A stretch of DNA of 60,840 nt from Paracoccaceae bacterium. GTDB lineage: Bacteria > Pseudomonadota > Alphaproteobacteria > Rhodobacterales > Rhodobacteraceae. The DNA lies in the NCBI GenBank assembly GCA_014872875.1, contig WKFI01000007.1, positions 240,495 to 301,334 on the forward strand. Direction: 5' to 3'. A program made the position numbers and the translations under genes. The notes beneath the pieces are model-generated. The model was not told the origin of the DNA. It worked only from the letters and a program-made list of their open reading frames with translations, and ran no database searches. This document shows positions 8,124 to 17,423 of this stretch, piece after piece (position 1 is the first letter of the stretch; every line of letters begins with the position of its first letter).

Positions 8124-9401
8124 ATGCGGTACATGTTGACATACGACCTTATGGAGTCGGCCCGAAACACCAATCAATGGCTTGGCGCTACGGCTTCTGC
8201 ACTTGCATCCTATCCGATCTTCAGCGCGGTTCCAAACCCTGCGCTCAGCTGGATGGCCGCCTGGGGTGAAGTGACGGAACGCACCTATCAGCGTATGATC
8301 GTGAAGCCCGATTGGGGCATTCGCACCTTCACCTGCGAAGACGGCAAGGACCACCTGGTCGAAATCACTCCGGTGGTCGAACGCGCCTTTGGTGATCTGG
8401 TGCATTTCCGGGTCAATGGCCGCCCGGAACAGCCACGAAAGATCCTGCTGGTCGCGCCGATGTCGGGCCACTATGCGACCTTGCTGCGTTCGACCGTCAA
8501 AAGCCTGATCGTCAATTGCGAAGTCTACATCACCGACTGGCACAATGCCCGCGACATCCCGGTGTCAGAAGGCAAGTTCGACGTCGAGGATTATACCCAG
8601 TATCTTGTTGATTTCATGCGCGAACTTGGCCCGGACACCCATGTTGTCGCGGTCTGTCAACCGGCGCCTCTGACACTGGCTGCGACCGCTTATCTGGCCG
8701 AGCTCGACCCCAAGGCGCAACCCAGCACGCTGACCCTGATCGGCGGCCCGATCGACCCCGACGCGACCCCCACCGAGGTGACCGATTTCGGTCGCCGCGT
8801 TACAATGGGACAGCTGGAAGAAACCATGATCCAGCGGGTCGGCTTCAAATACAAGGGCGTGGGCCGGATGGTGTATCCCGGCCTGTTGCAGCTTGCGTCG
8901 TTCATGTCGATGAACGCCGATCGCCACTCCAAGGCCTTCATGGACCAAATTCTCCGCGTCACCCAGGGCGAAGCCTCGGACCACGACGCGCACAACCGCT
9001 TCTATGACGAATACCTCGCTGTCATGGATATGACGGCCGAATTCTACCTCTCCACGGTCGAACGGGTCTTCAAGAACCGCGAGATTGCGCGCAATGAATT
9101 TGTCGTGAACGGCCACAAGGTCGATCTGGGCAAAATCACCGATGTGGCGGTGAAAACCGTTGAAGGCGCGAATGACGACATCTCGGCGCCGGGACAATGT
9201 ATCGCCGCGCTGGATCTGTGCACGGGTCTGCCCGACTCGAAAAAGGCCAGCCATGTTGAACCCGGTGCGGGTCACTATGGTATCTTCGCGGGCCGCAGCT
9301 GGCGCGACAATATCCGTCCGCTGGTCATCGACTTCATGAACGCCAACACCCGCAAGAAACCCGCCAGGTCTCGCCCCGCCAACAAAAACACGGCGGCCTG
9401 A
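8124..9401 (+). CDS. phaZ: Intracellular poly(3-hydroxyalkanoate) depolymerase
   Basis: A 425-residue alpha/beta-hydrolase that releases hydroxyacyl units from native PHA granules. Family signs are MLTYDLMES at the N-terminus, VAPMSGHYATLLR, YITDWHNARDIP and a lipase box with cysteine as nucleophile (VCQPAP, C178), which is typical of intracellular i-PHA depolymerases; the likely catalytic histidine is in EPGAGHYGIFAG. ATG 8124 is preferred over ATG 8118 because AGGAG (8113-8117) would touch the earlier codon but sits 6 bases before this one. It is divergent from phaC, and a DUF6151-like gene follows one base after the stop. Confidence 0.93.
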   Translation: MRYMLTYDLMESARNTNQWLGATASALASYPIFSAVPNPALSWMAAWGEVTERTYQRMIVKPDWGIRTFTCEDGKDHLVEITPVVERAFGDLVHFRVNGRPEQPRKILLVAPMSGHYATLLRSTVKSLIVNCEVYITDWHNARDIPVSEGKFDVEDYTQYLVDFMRELGPDTHVVAVCQPAPLTLAATAYLAELDPKAQPSTLTLIGGPIDPDATPTEVTDFGRRVTMGQLEETMIQRVGFKYKGVGRMVYPGLLQLASFMSMNADRHSKAFMDQILRVTQGEASDHDAHNRFYDEYLAVMDMTAEFYLSTVERVFKNREIARNEFVVNGHKVDLGKITDVAVKTVEGANDDISAPGQCIAALDLCTGLPDSKKASHVEPGAGHYGIFAGRSWRDNIRPLVIDFMNANTRKKPARSRPANKNTAA

Positions 9402-9402
9402 T

Positions 9403-9972
9403 ATGGCACCGGCCCCGTTCTCATGCGAGTGCGGGGCTCTGCACGGCCAGATCGAAGATCATGGCCTGCGCGCAGGTACGCATCTGGAGTGTTTCTGCCC
9501 GGATTGTCGCGCAGCCCAGCTCTATTTCGATCAACCCGACCCCGCCCCCGGCGCGGTTGAGCTGTTCCAGACCACACCTGATGCCATCACCATTCATGCT
9601 GGGTCGGAGCATTTGGCGATGCTGCGTTTGGGACCCAAGGGCCTCTATCGTTGGTATGCGGGCTGCTGCAATACGCCGTTGTTCAACACCTTGAAATCAC
9701 GTCGTTTTGCCTTTGCCGGCATTTTGGCCGATCGGCTGGAGGACAACTCCGTTCTGGGTCCGATCCGGGTACAGGGCTATGTACCCACAGCCGGTAAACC
9801 TCCCCGCCACAAGGGCGCCGGACGCATGGCCTATGGCATTTTCTCGCGTATGATTGGAGCTTGGGTCTCCGGGCGCTGGCGGCAGACCCCGTTCTTTGAT
9901 CCAGATACCGGCAAGCCGGTTGCCGAACCCGTGGTCATTTCGCGCGAAGACCGCGCGCGTCTGTATCGCTAA
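9403..9972 (+). CDS. DUF6151/GFA-like putative zinc-binding protein
   Basis: The 189-residue protein carries Cys motifs like those of the glutathione-dependent formaldehyde-activating (GFA, CENP-V) fold: CECGALHG near the N-terminus, CFCPDCRAA around residues 31-39, and the paired CC of YAGCCNTPLF. These could bind one or two zinc ions. No reaction can be assigned. It begins one base after the phaZ stop and is very likely translated from the same mRNA, though a role in PHA turnover is only inferred from position. It converges with the glycosyltransferase gene, the two stops overlapping by four bases. Confidence 0.6.
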   Translation: MAPAPFSCECGALHGQIEDHGLRAGTHLECFCPDCRAAQLYFDQPDPAPGAVELFQTTPDAITIHAGSEHLAMLRLGPKGLYRWYAGCCNTPLFNTLKSRRFAFAGILADRLEDNSVLGPIRVQGYVPTAGKPPRHKGAGRMAYGIFSRMIGAWVSGRWRQTPFFDPDTGKPVAEPVVISREDRARLYR

Positions 9973-11192
9973 AGATATTGTTTGATCAGGTCCGAGCGGT
10001 GTTCGAACACAGCCTCATCTGTGAACGGCCGCCCATCTTCCCGCGCCCGGCCGATCAGTTCTGACAATCTCACCCGATCCCGCTCCAGCGTGATCACCGC
10101 CTGCGCCAGCGCATCAACATCACCCAAAGGCACCAGAACCCCGCCCTGATGGGCAGAAATCAGATCCCGTGCATAGGCCCCTTCATAGCCAATAATCGGA
10201 GCCGCAGCGCTCAGGGCCTCGATCAGGCAACGCGGCGATTCAGGCGTCTTGTGGCAAAAAAGGAAGATATGCGCCTGCTGCAAGAGGTCGCGCACCGCGT
10301 CGCGGTTGTCGGTAAAGCCAGGCAGATCCACTTGCCCAGTCAGCCCTTTTTCTGCCACCCAAGCCCGCATCTGCTCCAGTTCAGATCCATCGCCCAACCA
10401 AGTAGCTTGGAAGATCACCCCCGCGTCGCGCATCAGGGCCAATGCCTCCAGCCAATCCATTGGGCCCTTCATCGGGTCCGCACGACCGACATAAGCAATT
10501 CTGATCTGACCTTCAGGAATTGCATCCATCTTATCTGACAGTGCCTCGTCCGATATGTGATCCTTCGGCGCGATATGGATGTCATGAACAACATGCGGAT
10601 TGCGGCAGAAAGGCGCATAAGTGTCAAAGGTCTCCTGCCCGTGAAACAAGCCCAGTGCTGCCCGCCGGATCACCTTTTTCTCAAGCTGGAACATCGGCCG
10701 GTGATAGAGCCGCGACCGCAGACTGTGTCGCCAAGTGCCCTGCCCGATGCTGCGCCGCACCACCTCGGATTCCACCCGGTCGGTCCAGACTGCAAAGGGC
10801 CGGCCTTGCCGCTCGGCCTCGAACGCGGCCACGGCCCCCCAATCGCCAAAGAGACCGCCAATGGCAAAACTCAGATAATCCGCCATCCGGATCAAATCAC
10901 CGATCTTGCGGCGGGTCGAACGTAGAACTTTGAAGAACTGATCCGGCCGATAAGCCATAGGCAGAGGTTCTACCTGAACCCGCTCCAAGCTGTTGGTATG
11001 GTGCGACAGTGGCTCCCAACCCGGCGGCGGAGCCTCCGGGCTTTCCGGCATCATCACGATGACCTTTTCGAAATGCGCCGCCCAGAGGCGCATTCCATTC
11101 AGCGCCTGTTTTTCCCCGTACAGCGCCCCGCCTTTCCGATACAGCGGCACCGGCGCATAGATCAGCAAGGTGCGCGGGGCAGATTGTTCCAT
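9969..11192 (-). CDS. GT4-type glycosyltransferase
   Basis: A 407-residue two-Rossmann-domain glycosyltransferase. The C-terminal half has the GT4 hallmarks: IAYVGRADPMKGPMDWLEAL, TWLGDGSELEQMRAW, DLPGFTDNRD and the nucleotide-sugar loop PESPRCLIEALSAAAPIIGY with its two spaced glutamates. Acceptor and sugar are unknown; it probably acts on the inner face of the membrane on a cell-surface glycan. The start at 11192 is chosen because its ATG overlaps the stop of the upstream hydrolase as TGATG. It is the last gene of a six-gene minus-strand run. Confidence 0.82.
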   Translation of the reverse strand: MEQSAPRTLLIYAPVPLYRKGGALYGEKQALNGMRLWAAHFEKVIVMMPESPEAPPPGWEPLSHHTNSLERVQVEPLPMAYRPDQFFKVLRSTRRKIGDLIRMADYLSFAIGGLFGDWGAVAAFEAERQGRPFAVWTDRVESEVVRRSIGQGTWRHSLRSRLYHRPMFQLEKKVIRRAALGLFHGQETFDTYAPFCRNPHVVHDIHIAPKDHISDEALSDKMDAIPEGQIRIAYVGRADPMKGPMDWLEALALMRDAGVIFQATWLGDGSELEQMRAWVAEKGLTGQVDLPGFTDNRDAVRDLLQQAHIFLFCHKTPESPRCLIEALSAAAPIIGYEGAYARDLISAHQGGVLVPLGDVDALAQAVITLERDRVRLSELIGRAREDGRPFTDEAVFEHRSDLIKQYL

Positions 11193-11902
11193 CAAGCCGT
11201 ACCCACAGGCTGTGACAGCCAATGCCGCAAGGCCCGGGTTGTCGCATCGGGAGCATCCAGGACCGGCAGATGACCCGCCTGTTCCAGTACCTGCAACCGG
11301 GCATTTGGCATCAGTTCGGCCATGAATTCATGACGCCGCACCGGTGTCAGCCCGTCATGCGCCCCGCACAAGAGAAGCGTCGGCACATGGCTCTTGCGCA
11401 AGGTCCCTTGCTGATCCCTTCGCCGCTGCAACGCCCGTGATTGCCGAACGAACAGCTCCTCTCCCAACTCCAGCCCCATCTGCCAGACCGCCTGCGCCAG
11501 TTCCATGCGCTGCGGCCCCGGTGCAAAATCCTCTGCCCGCAGCGTGTTCTTCAACACCTCCGCCAGTTGACCGGCCCGAGCCCGAGCGATCTGTGGTTCC
11601 CGAGCTGCCGCTTCGCCCGGCGTCTCGGCCAGCGGGCTGGTGCTCATCAGGCAAAGGCGCGAGACCCGGTCCGGCGCGCGCCGCAGGATCTCCATCGCGA
11701 CAATCCCCCCCATCGACACCCCGGCCAAGGCAAAGCGCAGCGGCAATTGATCCAGCAGCCCAGACGCAATCTCCTCCACCCGATCGCCTTGCATGATCGG
11801 TGCAATCTGTACTGCACGCTCCCGCGATATGTGATTGATCTGATGCGAAAAAATCCGGGCATCGCACATCATGCCCGGAACAAGAACCAATGGTTCGGTC
11901 AT
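11192..11902 (-). CDS. Alpha/beta hydrolase
   Basis: A 236-residue alpha/beta-hydrolase with the full triad visible: nucleophile S63 in GVSMGG, acid in CGAHDGLTP and H in QAGHLPVLDAP. The oxyanion segment is VLVPGMMCDARIF. The substrate is unknown. The start at 11902 is preferred because GAGGGCGG precedes it and the fold begins at once; upstream in-frame ATGs would add about 26 residues of basic, unstructured sequence. Its stop overlaps the glycosyltransferase start (TGATG), implying coupled translation. Confidence 0.82.
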   Translation of the reverse strand: MTEPLVLVPGMMCDARIFSHQINHISRERAVQIAPIMQGDRVEEIASGLLDQLPLRFALAGVSMGGIVAMEILRRAPDRVSRLCLMSTSPLAETPGEAAAREPQIARARAGQLAEVLKNTLRAEDFAPGPQRMELAQAVWQMGLELGEELFVRQSRALQRRRDQQGTLRKSHVPTLLLCGAHDGLTPVRRHEFMAELMPNARLQVLEQAGHLPVLDAPDATTRALRHWLSQPVGTA

Positions 11903-11986
11903 TCTGCCGCCCTCAATACTGCCTTCAAAAACTGTCTTGCCCCTTGCAGCCATTCTGGGCTTTTCCGCCCGCATCGGCAAGGCTTC

Positions 11987-12619
11987 TCAGGGGTAGGTAA
12001 TACCCCGAAAAGCCGGAAAATCGGCGTAGCGCGCCTGGCGTTCCGCCAGCGGTTCCTTCGGATCTGCCCCGGGCCGTAGCAAACACCCACGTGGCGCGAT
12101 ATAGCTGTCGATCCGGCGAAGCGGTCTTGGTCGCCAGACCAGGTTGAAGGCACAGAGTTTCGGGAAGAACCAGATCTCGGAATAGTCCAGATGGTCATGC
12201 ATCCACCACGCCAGATCCCGCCAATCGCGCCCCTTTTCATACTGGTCCGCAAACCACGGGATAACGATGGATGCACCGGCAATCCGGTCCTCCCCCACGC
12301 CCCGGTCCCAGATATGACATTCCAGCGGATTGTCATTGCGTGCGCAGTTGAGCTTGTTTTCATTGCCGAACTGGTTCAGCGACGACGAACGATAGCCCGA
12401 TCGCACGGCAACCCGGCCAAAGCTCTCCTCCAGCGGGTCCAGCAGTGTTTCACAAAACGCCCGCCCGGTTTCGATCGCCAGGTCGGGATTGTCGGGAATA
12501 TTCTGCAGCGCGTGAAAATTCCCAATCTCGGAATATAGAAAGTCCCGCATGAAGAAATGCCGCGACAGCCGCACCCGCCCCAAGGTTTCAAGGCTCCACA
12601 TGCTGCCCGGCCTGCGCAT
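11987..12619 (-). CDS. Conserved hypothetical, possibly peptidase M15/hedgehog-fold protein
   Basis: A 210-residue protein. The block VAVRSGYRSSSLNQFGN, with later DYSEIWFFPKLCAFNLVW, recalls M15-type DD-peptidase folds (SGYRS motif), but the zinc-ligand pattern HxxxxxxD is not clearly present, so enzymatic activity is doubtful. It has no signal peptide. ATG 12619 overlaps the stop of the VOC gene as TGATG; an internal ATG at 12601 is an alternative. Its place inside a hydrolase/glycosyltransferase run would suit a cell-envelope role, but that is inference. Confidence 0.55.
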   Translation of the reverse strand: MRRPGSMWSLETLGRVRLSRHFFMRDFLYSEIGNFHALQNIPDNPDLAIETGRAFCETLLDPLEESFGRVAVRSGYRSSSLNQFGNENKLNCARNDNPLECHIWDRGVGEDRIAGASIVIPWFADQYEKGRDWRDLAWWMHDHLDYSEIWFFPKLCAFNLVWRPRPLRRIDSYIAPRGCLLRPGADPKEPLAERQARYADFPAFRGITYP

Positions 12620-13059
12620 CACCCGTACCCATTCCAGCGGAACGCGCCCTCGTCGGACAGGGGCGAAAACGGGTTGAAGGCGATCTCCCAGACATGGCCG
12701 TCAGGGGAACGGAAATAGCCATGATAGCCCCCCCAGAACACATCACCCGCCGGTTTCAGGATCTCCGCCCCGGCGGATTTGGCCTGATCCAAGAGTTGAT
12801 CCACCTCGGCCTTGGAGCGCAGGTTATGCGCCAGTGTGACCGCGCCGAAGCCCAAATCCGAAACTGGCAACCCCATTTCCTGTGCCAGCGCCTCCAGCGG
12901 ATAAAGCCCCTGCGTCTGTCCGATCAGGTCAAAGGCCACCACCCCGTCGGGACTGTCCACCCGTTGCCAGCCCAGCGCCTCGTAAAACGCTGCCGCGCGT
13001 TCCATATCCGTAACGCCCAGGGTGATCAGGCTTACCCGTGGCTCCATCCCGCGCCCCAT
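12619..13059 (-). CDS. VOC (glyoxalase/bleomycin resistance) superfamily protein
   Basis: A 146-residue protein with the two beta-alpha-beta-beta-beta modules of the VOC fold: RVSLITLGVTDMERAAAFYEALGW at the start and, in the second half, YHGYFRSPDGHVWEIAFNP with the metal-binding glutamate of the module end. It could be a lyase, dioxygenase or binding protein; nothing decides the substrate. ATG 13059 overlaps the stop of the upstream hydrolase (TGATG), and its own stop overlaps the next gene the same way. Confidence 0.82.
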   Translation of the reverse strand: MGRGMEPRVSLITLGVTDMERAAAFYEALGWQRVDSPDGVVAFDLIGQTQGLYPLEALAQEMGLPVSDLGFGAVTLAHNLRSKAEVDQLLDQAKSAGAEILKPAGDVFWGGYHGYFRSPDGHVWEIAFNPFSPLSDEGAFRWNGYG

Positions 13060-14048
13060 CACTCGATCCCCTGCTCCGCCAGCCAGTCAAGCATACCGGC
13101 GACTGCCGGCACAGTCTGCCCTGGCGAAACGATCCGGCCTGCAATCACATGCGATGAAGGATCGTCCCCCGGCCCCATGGTGACGTTCACGACCTCGGCC
13201 GGTCCCCCCCATCGATCTGCAATTCGCACGGTTTCCTCCGGGCGCACCACCTGGTCATCCATCGAAAACCAGAACAGCGCCGGGATGTTTGCTGCGCCGA
13301 AATCCTGCACAGCGACCTCCTGAACCAGGGCCGCCATCGGCACCACCGCTTCCCACGAATAACTACGGGTCCAATAGGTGTTCTGATCCGGGTCATCGCT
13401 GTCGAAGCTACGCTCCCCGCCCATGACAATGGGCAACCACCATCGCGACGCAGGCCAGGTCAGCATGAAGTCCAGCGGATCGTTCACTCCGAAATTGGGC
13501 GACACAAAGATCATCGCCGCAACATCGCGGGACAGGTCGGAATCCAACGCAGCCGCCGCGCTCAACGTTCCTCCGGTAGAGGTCGAAATCACCACGACCC
13601 GGTCCCCAACATGCCGTGCCGCTGCCAACGCTTCGGCCAGATCCTGCATCCAGGCGTTTGGCGTGGCCTCCACCATCGCCGCGCCCGGACGCCCATGCCC
13701 GGTCAGCCGCGTGTAGACCAGATTGGCGCCCAGGGTGCTGGCGATCTCATCGGGCACCGGACGGATTTCTTCGGACGTGGCCGAAAACCCGTGGACGTAA
13801 AGAACGGAAATCGGCGTGCGGGTTTCTTGTTGTCCAGCCCAGACCACCCGCTTTTCAACACCGGGCGTGATGTCATCAAACCGGCTCTCGATGCTTTCGA
13901 AATAGACCTGCACCCCTTCGCCGAACTTGCGGGGTTCGAATTCGGCCTGCAGGTCAACCTCCTCATATGGTCCGAACACCCACAGACCGCCTGCGACAAC
14001 CAAAAGTGCCAGCAGAACCCGACCCAGCCATTTTCCAAATGTCCTCAA
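13059..14048 (-). CDS. Membrane-anchored alpha/beta hydrolase
   Basis: A 329-residue hydrolase with an N-terminal signal-anchor helix (about residues 9-26, LLALLVVAGGLWVF) that places the enzyme on the periplasmic face. The serine hydrolase landmarks are VLYVHGFSATSEE, the TGHG loop, nucleophile S in ISTSTGGT, acid in WFSMDDQVV and histidine in PSSHVIAG. It resembles serine-aminopeptidase S33/monoacylglycerol-lipase-like enzymes; the natural ester or amide is unknown. It sits 34 bp downstream of another hydrolase and overlaps the VOC gene by TGATG. Confidence 0.82.
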   Translation of the reverse strand: MRTFGKWLGRVLLALLVVAGGLWVFGPYEEVDLQAEFEPRKFGEGVQVYFESIESRFDDITPGVEKRVVWAGQQETRTPISVLYVHGFSATSEEIRPVPDEIASTLGANLVYTRLTGHGRPGAAMVEATPNAWMQDLAEALAAARHVGDRVVVISTSTGGTLSAAAALDSDLSRDVAAMIFVSPNFGVNDPLDFMLTWPASRWWLPIVMGGERSFDSDDPDQNTYWTRSYSWEAVVPMAALVQEVAVQDFGAANIPALFWFSMDDQVVRPEETVRIADRWGGPAEVVNVTMGPGDDPSSHVIAGRIVSPGQTVPAVAGMLDWLAEQGIE

Positions 14049-14082
14049 CTCAATACTCCGTCAGAAAGAACCGGCCAAAAAA

Positions 14083-14826
14083 TCAGCCCAAAACCTCCAG
14101 TATGGCGGTTTCGATAATACCCAAGCACGGACCGTCCGAGAACCGATGATCGGCATCCTTGACCAACAAGAGCCGCATGTCCTCGCAGCTTGCATGTTCC
14201 ATCAGCCTCAGAGCGGTTTCCGTGGAGACCGCTGTATCCGCGGTCCCCTGAACACAACGCACCGGGAATGGCAGGTTCAACTCGGACCGCAGCACCAGAT
14301 GCTCGCGGCCATCCTCGATCATGCGTTTCGAAATGATGTAGGGCTCCATGTAATCCGAGGGAAGCTCCACATGCCCCACCTCCTCCAACGCCTGTTTTTG
14401 CGCGTCAGTGAAATTGGCCCAATACCCGTCCTCGGTGAAATCCGGTGCCGCCGCGATGGTGACCATCCCCATGATCCGCTCGGGCCGGGCCCGCGCCAGC
14501 AACAACGCCTGCCAGCCGCCCATTGACGATCCCACCGGCAGGATCGGCCCTTCGGTCAGCGCATCGATGGCGGCCAGCGTGTCCTGATGCCAATCGCCGA
14601 TGCAGGTCTCCTCGAAACTGTGAGAACTTTTACCATGCCCGGAATAATCGAACCGCAGAAACGCCTGTCCGCGCGCCCGAGCCCAAGCTTCCAGATGCAC
14701 CGCCTTGGTGCCTTCCATGTCGGATTTCAGCCCCCCCAGAAACACGATGGTGGGGCCTTTTCCCTCGCTCTTGTGATAGGCCAGCCGCCGCCCCTGCGCG
14801 GTCTCCAGAAATGCTGCCTGCGCCAT
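14083..14826 (-). CDS. Alpha/beta hydrolase, ABHD10-like
   Basis: A 247-residue cytosolic alpha/beta-hydrolase. Its layout ([26 protein letters not shown], nucleophile S in GSSMGGW, acid in QGTADTAV, H in DADHRFSDG) matches the ABHD10 group, related to acyl-protein thioesterases and acyl-glucuronide esterases. Bacterial substrates are not established. It is the first gene of the six-gene minus-strand run ending with the glycosyltransferase at 9969, so its upstream region (14827-14905) likely holds the operon promoter; no clear consensus was found there. Confidence 0.82.
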   Translation of the reverse strand: MAQAAFLETAQGRRLAYHKSEGKGPTIVFLGGLKSDMEGTKAVHLEAWARARGQAFLRFDYSGHGKSSHSFEETCIGDWHQDTLAAIDALTEGPILPVGSSMGGWQALLLARARPERIMGMVTIAAAPDFTEDGYWANFTDAQKQALEEVGHVELPSDYMEPYIISKRMIEDGREHLVLRSELNLPFPVRCVQGTADTAVSTETALRLMEHASCEDMRLLLVKDADHRFSDGPCLGIIETAILEVLG

Positions 14827-14905
14827 GTGATCATCCTTGTGCGAAACTTGGTTTCACCCAATGAACCCAAAGCGTCGGATCAGTTCAACCCCAGTTCAAC
14901 GCAAC

Positions 14906-15139
14906 TCAGCCGCCGACATAGACATCATCCTTGGGCCGATAGAAAACCTTCTGATTGTGCATCCGCCCCAGCAGATCCGCGATCTGACGCAGAGTTTCCT
15001 CGGCATCTTCACCGCCGGCCTCCCCCAGGGATGCGTTCAGTTCAGGCCGTGCCAGAACGGCCTTGGTCTTGTGCAGCGCCATCTCGATCAGATCTACATC
15101 TTCGACCGTCAACTCGAAGCTCTTGTTGTATTCCGGCAT
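14906..15139 (-). CDS. Small conserved hypothetical protein
   Basis: A 77-residue acidic helical protein starting [22 protein letters not shown] and ending with [14 protein letters not shown] 15139 is preceded by GGAAAGG eight bases upstream, whereas longer in-frame starts would translate the intergenic repeat at 15211-15269. No family is recognised and no catalytic motif is seen. It is divergent from thrS and 79 bp upstream of the hydrolase run on the same strand. Confidence 0.6.
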   Translation of the reverse strand: MPEYNKSFELTVEDVDLIEMALHKTKAVLARPELNASLGEAGGEDAEETLRQIADLLGRMHNQKVFYRPKDDVYVGG

Positions 15140-15210
15140 TGCGCGCCCTTTCCTGCTGGCCACCCCTCGGCCCCATGCTAGCCGCCGATCTGCTTTCCTC
15201 AAAGCCCCTG

Positions 15211-15269
15211 CTTCTTTCTGGTTGCAAATACCTCGGGGAGCGCGAGGGGCAGCGCCCCTCGCTCCCGCC
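15211..15269 (+). repeat. Dispersed intergenic repeat, copy A (28-bp core plus GC hairpin)
   Basis: The core CTTCTTTCTGGTT, GC, AAATACCTCGGGG (15211-15238) is followed by a hairpin with arms GCGAGGGGC and GCCCCTCGC around loop AGC (15242-15262), extended by GGGAG/CTCCC. It is nearly identical to 57900-57957, and its core recurs on the other strand at 40766-40793 and 59497-59524. It lies between divergent genes, just upstream of the thrS promoter. Confidence 0.9.
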
Positions 15270-15289
15270 CTTGACAGGCGCGGCACCGC

Positions 15290-15317
15290 CTGACAAAGGA
15301 ACCGCTACACATATAAC
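15290..15317 (+). promoter_or_regulatory. Candidate sigma-70 promoter of thrS
   Basis: CTGACA (15290-15295), 16 bases, then TATAAC (15312-15317), 50 bp upstream of the thrS ATG. A second possible -35, TTGACA, lies at 15271. The boxes were judged by eye only. Confidence 0.45.
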
Positions 15318-15366
15318 CCGCAACCGGGCGTTCAGTGGGCGCCAAACCGACGAGGAGAGCCAGACC

Positions 15367-17310
15367 ATGGCCTTGGACTCACAGTCAGTCTCCCTAACCT
15401 TTCCCGATGGCAATGCACGATCCTATGACGCAGGCATCACCCCTGCGCAGGTCGCCGCCGACATTTCCACTTCGCTGGCAAAAAAAGCCATCTCGGCAAC
15501 CGTCAACGGTCAGCACTGGGATCTGCAATGGCCGATCGAAGGCGACGCCGACATCGCCATTCATACCATGAAGGACGAAGATCAGGCCAATGAGCTGATC
15601 CGCCATGATCTGGCGCATATCATGGCGCGCGCCGTACAGGAGATCTGGCCCGATACGCAGGTCACCATCGGCCCGGTGATACAATACGGCTGGTATTACG
15701 ATTTCGACCGGGCGGAGCCCTTTACCCCCGAAGATCTCGGCCTGATCGAAAAGAAGATGAAGGAGATCATCAACAAGCGCGAGCCTGTGACCACCGAGGT
15801 CTGGGACCGTCAACGCGCAGTTGATTTCTACACCGAGAACAACGAGCCCTATAAGGTCGAACTGATCGACAGCATCCCGGGCGACGAACCGCTTCGCATG
15901 TACTGGCACGGCGACTGGCAGGATCTGTGCCGCGGGCCGCACCTGCAGCACACCGGCCAGGTGCCCGGCGACGCGTTCAAGCTGATGTCCGTGGCGGGCG
16001 CCTATTGGCGTGGCGACAGCGACCGCCCGATGCTGCAGCGTATCTATGGCGTCGCTTTCACCGGCAAGGAAAAGCTCAAGGCGCATCTGACCATGCTGGA
16101 GGAGGCCGCCAAGCGCGACCACCGCAAGCTGGGCCGCGAAATGGATTTGTTCCATTTCGAAGAGCACGCTCCGGGTTCGGTTTTCTGGCATCCCGCCGGC
16201 TGGCGCGTTTTTCAGAACCTGATTGGCTATATGCGTCGCCGTCAGGAGGCCGCAGGCTATGAAGAGGTCAACACCCCGGACATCATGGACCGCGCCCTGT
16301 GGGAGACCTCGGGCCACTGGTTCAACTACATGGAAAACATGTTCCTGGCCAAAACCCATGACGAACGGGACTACGCGCTCAAGCCGATGAACTGCCCGGG
16401 TCACATGATGATCTACAACAACACCCTGCGCAGCTATCGCGATCTGCCGATGAAGATTGCCGAGTTCGGGAAGGTCCACCGGTACGAGCCGTCGGGCGCG
16501 CTGCACGGGTTGTTGCGTGTCCGCAGCTTTACCCAGGACGACGCGCATATCTATTGCACGCCGGAACAGCTGACCGACGAATGTCTGAAGGTGAACGACC
16601 TGATTCTGTCGATCTACAAGGATTTCGGGTTCGAAGACGTGCATGTCAAACTGTCGACCCGGCCCGAAAACCGCATCGGCAGCGACGAAAGCTGGGACCT
16701 GTCCGAAGGCGCGTTGAAAACCGCGCTGGACCGGGCCGGGATGGACTACACCATCTTTGAAGGCGAAGGCGCCTTTTATGGCCCCAAGCTGGAATATGTC
16801 CTGCGTGACGCAATCGGCCGCGACTGGCAGTGTGGCACCCTGCAGGTGGACTATAACCTGCCGGAACGCTTCGGTTCGACCTATGTGACCCAATCGGGCG
16901 AAAAACAGGCCCCGGTTATGCTGCACCGCGCGCTCTTTGGCTCGCTGGAACGCTTCACCGGTATTCTGATCGAGAACTGGGAAGGCAAACTGCCCTTCTG
17001 GCTCGCCCCGCGTCAGGTCGTTGTGGCCTCGATCACCTCGGAAGCGGATGAGTATGTGCTGGAAGTCGTCGAAACGCTGAAAGCCGCAGGAATTCAGGCC
17101 GAGGCCGATATCCGCAACGAAAAGATCAACTACAAGGTCCGTGAACATTCGCTCAGCAAGGTGCCGGTGATCCTGGCGGTCGGCCACCGCGAAGTGGAAG
17201 AGCGTACGGTCACCATCCGCCGCCTGGGCGAAAAACGCACCCAGGTGGACAGCCTGGAAAATGTTACAAAGGCACTTTCGGTCGAAGCGACCCCGCCAGA
17301 CCTGCTGTAA
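15367..17310 (+). CDS. thrS: Threonine--tRNA ligase
   Basis: A 647-residue class II aminoacyl-tRNA synthetase that charges tRNA-Thr. The order is complete: an N-terminal TGS domain (about 1-65), the editing domain with [15 protein letters not shown] and the [15 protein letters not shown] region, then the catalytic core with motif 2 around [21 protein letters not shown], the zinc-binding CPGHMM cysteine and motif 3 near [12 protein letters not shown], and the anticodon-binding domain ([10 protein letters not shown] to the end). ATG 15367 carries GGAG about 10 bases upstream; the frame stays open far upstream, but that extension would run antisense through other genes and a repeat. A terminator follows 36 bp after the stop. 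Confidence 0.97.
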   Translation: MALDSQSVSLTFPDGNARSYDAGITPAQVAADISTSLAKKAISATVNGQHWDLQWPIEGDADIAIHTMKDEDQANELIRHDLAHIMARAVQEIWPDTQVTIGPVIQYGWYYDFDRAEPFTPEDLGLIEKKMKEIINKREPVTTEVWDRQRAVDFYTENNEPYKVELIDSIPGDEPLRMYWHGDWQDLCRGPHLQHTGQVPGDAFKLMSVAGAYWRGDSDRPMLQRIYGVAFTGKEKLKAHLTMLEEAAKRDHRKLGREMDLFHFEEHAPGSVFWHPAGWRVFQNLIGYMRRRQEAAGYEEVNTPDIMDRALWETSGHWFNYMENMFLAKTHDERDYALKPMNCPGHMMIYNNTLRSYRDLPMKIAEFGKVHRYEPSGALHGLLRVRSFTQDDAHIYCTPEQLTDECLKVNDLILSIYKDFGFEDVHVKLSTRPENRIGSDESWDLSEGALKTALDRAGMDYTIFEGEGAFYGPKLEYVLRDAIGRDWQCGTLQVDYNLPERFGSTYVTQSGEKQAPVMLHRALFGSLERFTGILIENWEGKLPFWLAPRQVVVASITSEADEYVLEVVETLKAAGIQAEADIRNEKINYKVREHSLSKVPVILAVGHREVEERTVTIRRLGEKRTQVDSLENVTKALSVEATPPDLL

Positions 17311-17346
17311 TATTTCCGCGGATTTTCCCGACAATGTTTCGAAATT

Positions 17347-17370
17347 GGCCCGCTTTGGCGGGCCTTTTTT
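17347..17370 (+). terminator. Rho-independent terminator of thrS
   Basis: GGCCCGC (17347-17353), loop TTTG, GCGGGCC (17358-17364), then TTTTTT. It lies 36 bp past the thrS stop. Confidence 0.92.
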
Positions 17371-17423
17371 GTGGTAAACTGCCAAAAGGCCCTATTTTAC
17401 TGCGTTTTTGTTCAAGGGCGCTG

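Noticed and set aside
14587-15366. Long in-frame upstream extension of thrS
   Set aside because: It would run antisense through a hydrolase and a small gene and through repeat copy A; ATG 15367 fits the family start.
15394-17385. 663-codon open frame antisense to thrS
   Set aside because: It mirrors the codon bias of a GC-rich gene; the sense frame is an intact ThrRS with all motifs, and the antisense product resembles nothing.
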